From Tetradesmus obliquus (lineage: Eukaryota; Chlorophyta; Chlorophyceae; Sphaeropleales; Scenedesmaceae), in the NCBI GenBank assembly GCA_030272155.1, contig CP126205.1:2344501-2408500 (forward strand): a stretch of DNA of 64,000 nt, in the 5' to 3' direction. The notes beneath the pieces are model-generated. The model had not been told where the DNA came from and searched no databases. It saw nothing but the letters and a program-made list of their open reading frames with translations. The position numbers were made by a program, and so were the translations under genes. Below are positions 57,736 through 64,000 of the stretch, in pieces (positions within the stretch are counted from its first letter, which is position 1; every line of letters begins with the position of its first letter).

Positions 57736-60700
57736 ATGGCGACAGTTGCTGATGCGGCATTCTATGAGGTGCTGGAAGCAGATTTACGAGCCCTCAGCTC
57801 AGAAGCTCGCAAGACAGACAGCATTGCCACGCAGATCACGGGCTGGCTGCAGCACACAGACTTCCCGCAGATCAAGGAGTGCGCTGAAAGGGCGCTGCTG
57901 AGGCTGCGCGCAATTGCACAGGAGGGGCGGGGCGTGGAGGCAGTCAGGACCAAGGTGAGGCCTGGCTGGCTGATAAAATGTGGTCATATGCAGGTTCTTC
58001 AGGTCATGTTTAGTGGCAGGGTTATGCTGTGTATGTGTGTGAGTGGAATGGGTGAGCAGCAAGCAATGCCTGGTCAGCAGTTGCCTGCGTATGTCCTTTT
58101 GGATGCGTGTGCCGCAGCAGCAGCCTGTCTGCTGTAGCCAGACTGTAGCATCGACATATATCCTGCAAGTATGCTGACTTGCATTCCAAGCACTTGCTTG
58201 TGTCGCAGCAGCCTCTTGAGTGCTTTCCTGCAAGCAGTTTGTCTGTTATGTCCTCCAACGTGCACTGCAGCATGGTCGCATCAAGCACCTGCTACTTTTT
58301 TGTGCCTTGCAGGAGATTCTGCGGCCCTTCCTGCTGGTCTGTGAGAGCAAGAACCCGCGCCTGATTGGCGCTGTGCTTGGCTCAATACAGAAGCTGCTGG
58401 CACACAATGCAGTGTCAGATGAAGGGAGGCAGCAAATCATTCAGGCACTGCACCAGGTGTGCATAAGCATGAAAGCTGTGCGTACGCGTGCCCGGATGTT
58501 TTCCTGTAGCAGCTGCTGCTGATTACGTGCAGGATTGCTGCTTGCGACAGTGCTGCAGCTGGATGTCCCCTGAGCGCAGCAGCAGGGTAATTGAGCTAAC
58601 AGCTGGGGCTGTCCCAGTCTTGCCAGCACCAGCACACTGCAGCCTAGATAAGCGTAGCAGTTGAGTGTGTCTTGAAGGGCAAGCGCAACAGAGCCATTCC
58701 ATAAGGTTACAGCCAGTTGTGCTGCCGCTGTTTTTCTGCAATCGTCACCTGATATGCAAAATGCTGGTGCTGTGATGATGCATCTGCTGCACTGCAGGTT
58801 GAGCGCAGCAGCGACGACACAGTGAAGCTCAAGATCCTGCAGACAGCCCTCACGCTGCTGCAGAACCCTAGCAATGCCGATGACCAGGTACGGCTCCGCA
58901 AGCAGTGCGATGCAGATGCTCTGCAACAGGGCAGGTGGTGTGGCTGCCTTGCGGCCTATGCGACATGGGCCGCCCATGGCATGCAACATGGGATGGCGCA
59001 TCAGCTGCATTCTGCGGTGTCACTCAGTTGGTGTTGATGCTGGCTGCATGATCTGTTCATGACCTGTGCTTCTCACCGCTGTTGCTGTTGCAATCCTGTC
59101 TCTGGCTTGCAGGAAGGAGCTGGGCAGGTGCTGTCGCTGTGCATGCGCATCTACTGCCACAACAAGAGCTCGCCGACAGTTGTCAGCACAGCCGCGGCCA
59201 CAGTGCGCCAGGCTGTGGCATTGCTGTTTGACCACGCAGTTATGGGCACCAGCAACAGCGGCAGCAACGCTGGCGTGGATGGCGTGGCGACAGGGCGCGA
59301 GATTGCGGCAGTGATGCTGCTGCAGGATTTGCTCAACATGTGTGCAGGTGCGGGGCATGCGGTAGCTGGGATGATTTACGCAGCAAACTGCGTTGTGCTT
59401 GCTTTGCACCTGGGCTCAAACTGTATGTGTTTACGCCACTCCCCAAAAAACAAGCAGGGCGCAGCAGCGCAGCCGGCCGGCAATGCCAGTGCAGTATGAG
59501 GGCGAGGATGTTGCTGACATCCACATGCTTTCTTCTGCGCACAATCGCCTGGTTTGCTGCACCATGCTGCTGCAGGGCTTCTGCCACCTGTCTCAAATGT
59601 CCTTTTGTGGGCCGCCTTTTCGTGCTGCACCTGCTTGAGTCTGCTGCTGCAGGGCAATGACTGTGCTGAGATTGACATGTGTGTCTGCACAATGCTGCTG
59701 CAGGGTCGCCTGCCACGTGGCTCAAGTGTCCTTCTGTGGGCCGCTCCTTTGTGCTGGACTTGTTGGAGTTTGTGCTGCTGCACCGGCCAGCAGCCTTCCA
59801 GGCACACAGCGCGTTCAAGGCGCTGCTGCAGACCAAGGTAGGTGCAGCTGCGTGATGAGGCACGCTGCACATAACATGGCAAATCTCTATTGGTCTGCTT
59901 GCCTCCAACAGCTGCTGCACGGCATCAGCACTGCAGGTTATATCACGGCTGCCCTGGAGTGTGCAGAATCTGACATTTTGCTGATGCTGGCACACAGCAC
60001 TTTGTATACTGCTGCTTCCCTCGTATGTCACCTTGCCTTGTACGCCTGTTGTATCTGCTTGTTGCTGCAGATGGGCCCTTGCCTTGCTGAGCTGTCAGTA
60101 GCAGCACTCGATCCAGAGGTGGAGCCAGCTTCAGCAGGCGAAGCCAAGCTGCTGCTGCGCTGTGTCGGGGCCATGCTGCGCAAGCATGCGCTGCTGCTAC
60201 CGGAGCTGGCGCCAAAGATGATTGAGACACTGCTGGCAGGCTGCGGAGCCAGCAGGTTGGCCTGCTCAGCACATAGCCTGTTGCCAAGTAGAAGGCTGCG
60301 CTTGTCAGCCACTGTGCATGCTTGTCAGCCACTGTGCATGCCTGCTAAATTGATTCTGCTGGGAAAATCGGTCTCGCCCAAGCTGTTTGCGCAAGTAGAC
60401 ACGGTTGAGTTTGAGTCGTGAGCAGTGTTGGTTGCAAGCGCCTGCTCAGCGCCTGTTCTCAATGCCGCAGCTGCGCATGCCTCCTGCCCTCCACGGCAGC
60501 ACTCTCACGCAAAGTGTACCTGTACTTTACAGGTACACATGTAACCACCACACTCAAGGGTGCACACTTATGACTACTAGGTCAACTTGCTTTGCTGCTG
60601 CTGCTGCTGCTGTGCTGTGTTTTTGTGCCTTTCTCTCTTTCTGCAGGATGCCGTGGCAGCGGCTGCTGTCGTTGCAAGTGCTGCGCTGGCTGATGAGCGA

Positions 60701-63700
60701 CCCTCAGCTGCTGTATGCGCTGTTCAGCGCCTACGACATGTCCATCCACCATGACGTCAATGCAGTGCATGACACGCTGCAGGTGGCGCTGGAGATCGTA
60801 AAGGTGAGATGTTTTTATTTACAGAAATAGCACCAGCACTGTTCAGTGCCTACGACATGTCTATCCACCATGACGTCAATGCAGTGCATGACACGCTGCA
60901 GGTGGCGCTGGAGATTGTCAAGGTGAGATGTTTTACTTTACAGAAATAGCACCAGCACTGTTCAGCGCCTACGACATGTCCATCCACCATGACGTCAATG
61001 CAGTGCATGACACATTACAGGTGGCGCTGGAGATCGTAAAGGTGAGATGTTATAATTTACAGAAATAGCACCAGCACTGTTCAGTGCTTACGACATGTCC
61101 ATCCACCATGACGTCAATGCATGACACACTACAGGTGGCGCTAGAGATCGTAAAGTTAAGAAGTTTTTAATCTACAGAAATAGCACCAGCACTGTTCAGT
61201 GCCTACGACATGTCCATTCACCATGACGTCAATGCAATGCATGACACACTACAGGTGGCGCTCGAGGTCGTTAAGGTGGGGGCTCTACTCACAAGCAAAC
61301 ACCTGATCAAACGACATACCATTATTTTGGCGTTGTGAAGCAGGCATATGCATTGGAGGATGACTTGATGGAGCGACTCAGCGGATGCACACCAGCTTAT
61401 CAGGCAGGTGCCGCTGACGCATTGCTTCTGCACTCACATAACTGCAGGCGTATGTGAAGCAGGCTGATGCATCCGAGGACGATTTGATGGAGCGTCTCAG
61501 CAGCATCTATAAGGGCAGGGCGGATGGCAAGGAGCTGCAGATTGACGTGGACAGCGCAGTGGTGGTGGCGGCCGCCACACAAGAGGTGCGGGGACTGCTG
61601 CTGCTGCTGCTGCTGCTGCTCAAGCATGCATACAGTTCTACCATTTTCGTGCATCTGCGGTAGCAGCTTGTGTTTGAAGTGCGCTGCAACTGAACGCCAT
61701 GCGTCGTGACTGTGCATGACAGCGGTCATCCCAAACCCTGGCTTGTCAGTGGGTCAGCCACACTCTGCTGTATCCTGTAAGCTAGCGGCAGCCAGACAAA
61801 CCAGCAGGTCTTACAGATGTAGCGCCAACATGCTGCATCACTGTGCTGCTGCTGTTGCCCCCACTGCAATGCAGGCGTGGGTGGCCTACCTTGCTCTGGA
61901 CATGCTGCTGTCTGTGGTGGCCTGTGTTGAGACCCTGGCAGATGCAGTTGCCAGCACCAACGGCAGCGCATGCTCAGAGCAGCTGCAGCTGGCGCCTCTT
62001 GCCACAGCCACAAGTGAGCACCGCATAGAGCATCAAATTGTGTAAAGACCCGACCACACATGCTAACAAAGGCTGCCAGAGCTTGCCATGCAGCTGCAGC
62101 TGATGCAACGGACACTTGAGCATGTCCAAGGTTTGCATGTGTGCCACGCTTGCCAGGCAATCGTGTGTCAACTGGCTGAATGGGCTACTGTCAAATGTTG
62201 CGCCAGCTTGAAAGCTGTCCAGGCTGACATGTGCACACGCAAATGATGTTCATAGCACATGGTAACCAGGCAGAGTCAGCACTCCTGCCACGTGCCTGTG
62301 CCGTGCTTCAGGTGGCATGGAGCGCAGCAGCAGCAACAGCAGCAGCTCACTGCTGAGCATCGTGCGCAGCGGCTCCGCCGCAGCAGTAGCGGCTGCAGCA
62401 GCAGCAATGACTGGCAGCGTGGGCACACCCAGAACACCCGTCACCCCAGGCACGGTGTTATGCGGCAGCAGAGCCAACAGCAGCCCTTCAGCATCTGCTG
62501 CAGCTCTTGCAGCTGAGACTGGCGCGCTCAGGCTGCGCAAGACTAGCAGCACAAACTGCGGCAGGCTGCAGGGGCGGCAGCAGCAGCAGCAGCAGCAGGG
62601 GCAGCCGCCGCTGGCTGCTGCCACTGTGTCCACGTTGGTGGATGTGCTGTGGCGGCCGCTGCTGGCTGGGCTGAGCAGCGTGCTGGGCCGCTGCTATGAT
62701 GGCAGCAGGCATGAGGCACTGATGCTGCAGGTGAGACTCAAGAACTGACATGATAACTTACTAACCCAATTTTTAACGTTGCGCCCGCTACTGGAAACAG
62801 ATTGAGTACCTCGCCTTGGAGCCGATCAGGCAGAATGCGGCAAGGAATTACAGACAATACTTGCAACTGCGCAGGGCGTCATACCATAAAAACCATCATT
62901 GGACGGTGTCTTCGTCACGTCTTGCCAGCTTTCAAGATGAGGCCGGCCTTCTACTGAAATAGTCCCCAGCCTTGTGGCTCCCCACTCTTCGATGAGGATC
63001 CCTCCTGTGGGTACTGTCTTCTTATTTGAATGTGGTGCTGCAGGTGCTGCAGGCATACCAGCGCTACACCTACAGCGCTGGGGCTCTTGGGGAGGTGCAT
63101 GCCAGGGATGCTTTCCTTGCTGCTTTGTGTGAGGTTGCTGTCACGCCTGTGGCAGCAGCAGAGGAGGCTGCTGCTGCTGCCGGCAAGGTTGCTGGGCGTG
63201 TGTCGCTGGACGGCGCGCAGGTGCGGTTGATGTTGGTGTTGATGTTGAGTTATGCTGTTGCAGTGTTGAGCAGCAGCAACACAGCTGATTGCTCTGAATG
63301 CCTCCACCTGTGTTGCCACCTAGCCGCAGAAGTAGCTGCGGTTCCATAGTTGCTTTGGCGAAAACCAGAAACGCCAAACAAGCATATTGCCAAACACGAA
63401 GAACAGCCAGCCCTCCCTGCATTCATGCGTTGAGCATCTCTAACGGGTAGCGCTCGTTGTCATAACTGCAGGCCGGGCGCACCAGCATTGCAGCGAGCTT
63501 CCTGTCAGACGACCAGTCAGCCTCCTCCCCAGCCGCAGCATCCTCTTCCGCAGCAGCAGCAGCAGCAGCAGCGGGCGAGCTGCGCTCTGGTCAGGTCTCC
63601 AGCGGGGCCGGCCCTGCGCTGCTGAATGCGGCGAGCATCAGCGCCTCAGAACTGGGTGTGCGCAATGTGCACGCGCTGCGCATTCTGTTCAACTGCGCAT

Positions 63701-63804
63701 TCAGGCTTGCTGACAGCCTGGGGCCAAGCTGGGTGCTGGTTGTGGAGGTGCTGTGCACACTGGACCGGCTGCTGCCTGCTGCTGGGGGGCCGGGTAGTAG
63801 CAAG
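57736..63804 (+). CDS. MON2: MON2-like Golgi/endosome trafficking protein, 3' end outside the window
   Basis: Twelve exons in phase (790 codons): 57736-57954, 58313-58456, 58798-58887, 59113-59347, 59704-59837, 60071-60255, 60647-60803, 61448-61585, 61875-62013, 62312-62730, 63044-63220, 63472-63804; one more may start at 63908. MON2 is a large HEAT-rich relative of the Sec7-type Arf-GEFs that lacks the Sec7 domain and works at the trans-Golgi and endosomes. Matching blocks: LEADLRALSSEARK and FPQIKECAERALLRLRAI (DCB region), ILRPFLLVCESKNPRLIGAV, STAAATVRQAVALLFDHAV, MLLQDLLNMC, SFVLDLLEFVLLHRP, WQRLLSLQVLRWLMSDPQLL, then LFSAYDM. Exon 10 is an Ala/Ser/Gln-rich insertion. The start is the ATG just before the DCB match. 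Exon 7 has four tandem echoes, and exons 5 and 8 have one each. Confidence 0.9.
59545..59655 (+). repeat. echo of MON2 exon 5 start
   Basis: CTGCTGCAGGGC then TTCTGCCACCTG and GTGGGCCGCCTTTTCGTGCT copies the exon 5 acceptor and first about 70 bp (59690-59775), roughly 130 bp upstream. Confidence 0.8.
60804..61285 (+). repeat. four tandem copies of MON2 exon 7 end
   Basis: Units of about 116-119 bp start near 60841, 60960, 61079 and 61195. Each holds GTTCAGTGCCTACGACATGT through GCGCTGGAGATCGT(A/C)AAG and a short spacer GTGAGATGTTTTTATTTACAG followed by AAATAGCACCAGCACT. The first two copies are over 95% identical to the exon. Later ones lose bases, including a 6-bp loss in the third. The spacer begins with a donor and ends with an acceptor-like TTTACAG. 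Confidence 0.95.
61340..61400 (+). repeat. echo of MON2 exon 8 start
   Basis: GAAGCAGGCATATGCATTGG then AGGATGACTTGATGGAGCGA copies exon 8 (61454-61500) about 117 bp upstream. The acceptor is lost. Confidence 0.85.
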
Positions 63805-64000
63805 GTGAGGATGCGAATGGTGCAGGAGCAAAGGCAGCGGGCATATTGCTGAATGTGCGCAGCTGTGCATATGCGTATCGGCGTGTGGTTTAATGTTCAT
63901 TTGCAGAAGGCCTTTGCATCAGCGTCAAACCTTGCACATTGTACAAACGAAGGAAGCCAACGTCAGCTGTTCAATCAGTCCGCAAACAACATGTTGCTTG

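Noticed and set aside
60804-61285. Satellite or CRISPR-like repeat
   Set aside because: Units are clear copies of the end of MON2 exon 7 with its donor, so it is an exon-derived tandem array.

Overview
The window looks like nuclear DNA of a green alga (Chlorophyta; probably a core chlorophyte such as a Sphaeropleales/Scenedesmaceae member, which is inference). The reasons are intron-rich genes with GT(G/A)-AG splice sites (GTGAGY and GTGCGG donors dominate), Ala/Gln/Ser-rich proteins with many CAG/CTG runs in exons and introns, and a gene set that mixes plant-type proteins (VAS1/ISS1-like aminotransferase, ACHT-like thioredoxin) with general eukaryotic ones (SCYL1, MON2, SLC25, GT49). Exon models were built by eye from splice sites, reading phase and family resemblance. 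Every multi-exon model below keeps phase through all its junctions.

Layout: 1-1839 (-) is an exon of a polyQ protein running off the left edge. 2954-5586 (+) is a mitochondrial carrier. 7286-10359 (-) is a LARGE-like GT49 glycosyltransferase, head-to-head with a short mTERF-like gene at 10680-11961 (+). 13907-19047 (+) is a 1,421-residue protein joining SET-like sequence to a long helical-repeat region. About 3.4 kb without a recognisable gene follows. 22954-31324 (-) is a 16-exon, 1,529-residue coiled-coil protein that I do not recognise, head-to-head with a small, probably mitochondrial protein at 31734-33364 (+). 34352-40111 (+) is a VAS1/ISS1-type aromatic aminotransferase. 40911-42940 (+) is an ACHT-like thioredoxin. 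45066-48956 (+) is a MYND-finger protein. 50043-56964 (-) is SCYL1, head-to-head with MON2 at 57736 (+), which runs off the right edge. SCYL1 and MON2 both act in Golgi/endosome traffic and share a 771-bp divergent spacer.

The most striking feature is not one gene. Most of the genes carry 'exon echoes': short, direct, decayed copies of the start or end of a neighbouring exon, usually with its splice site, lying in the adjacent intron or just past the stop codon. More than 25 echoes are visible in eight genes, from single copies to runs of four to six. They explain many of the introns' odd lengths and give a natural series for studying how duplication at exon-intron boundaries makes, lengthens or rewires introns. 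No RNA genes, CRISPR arrays, virus-like elements or intact transposons were recognised.
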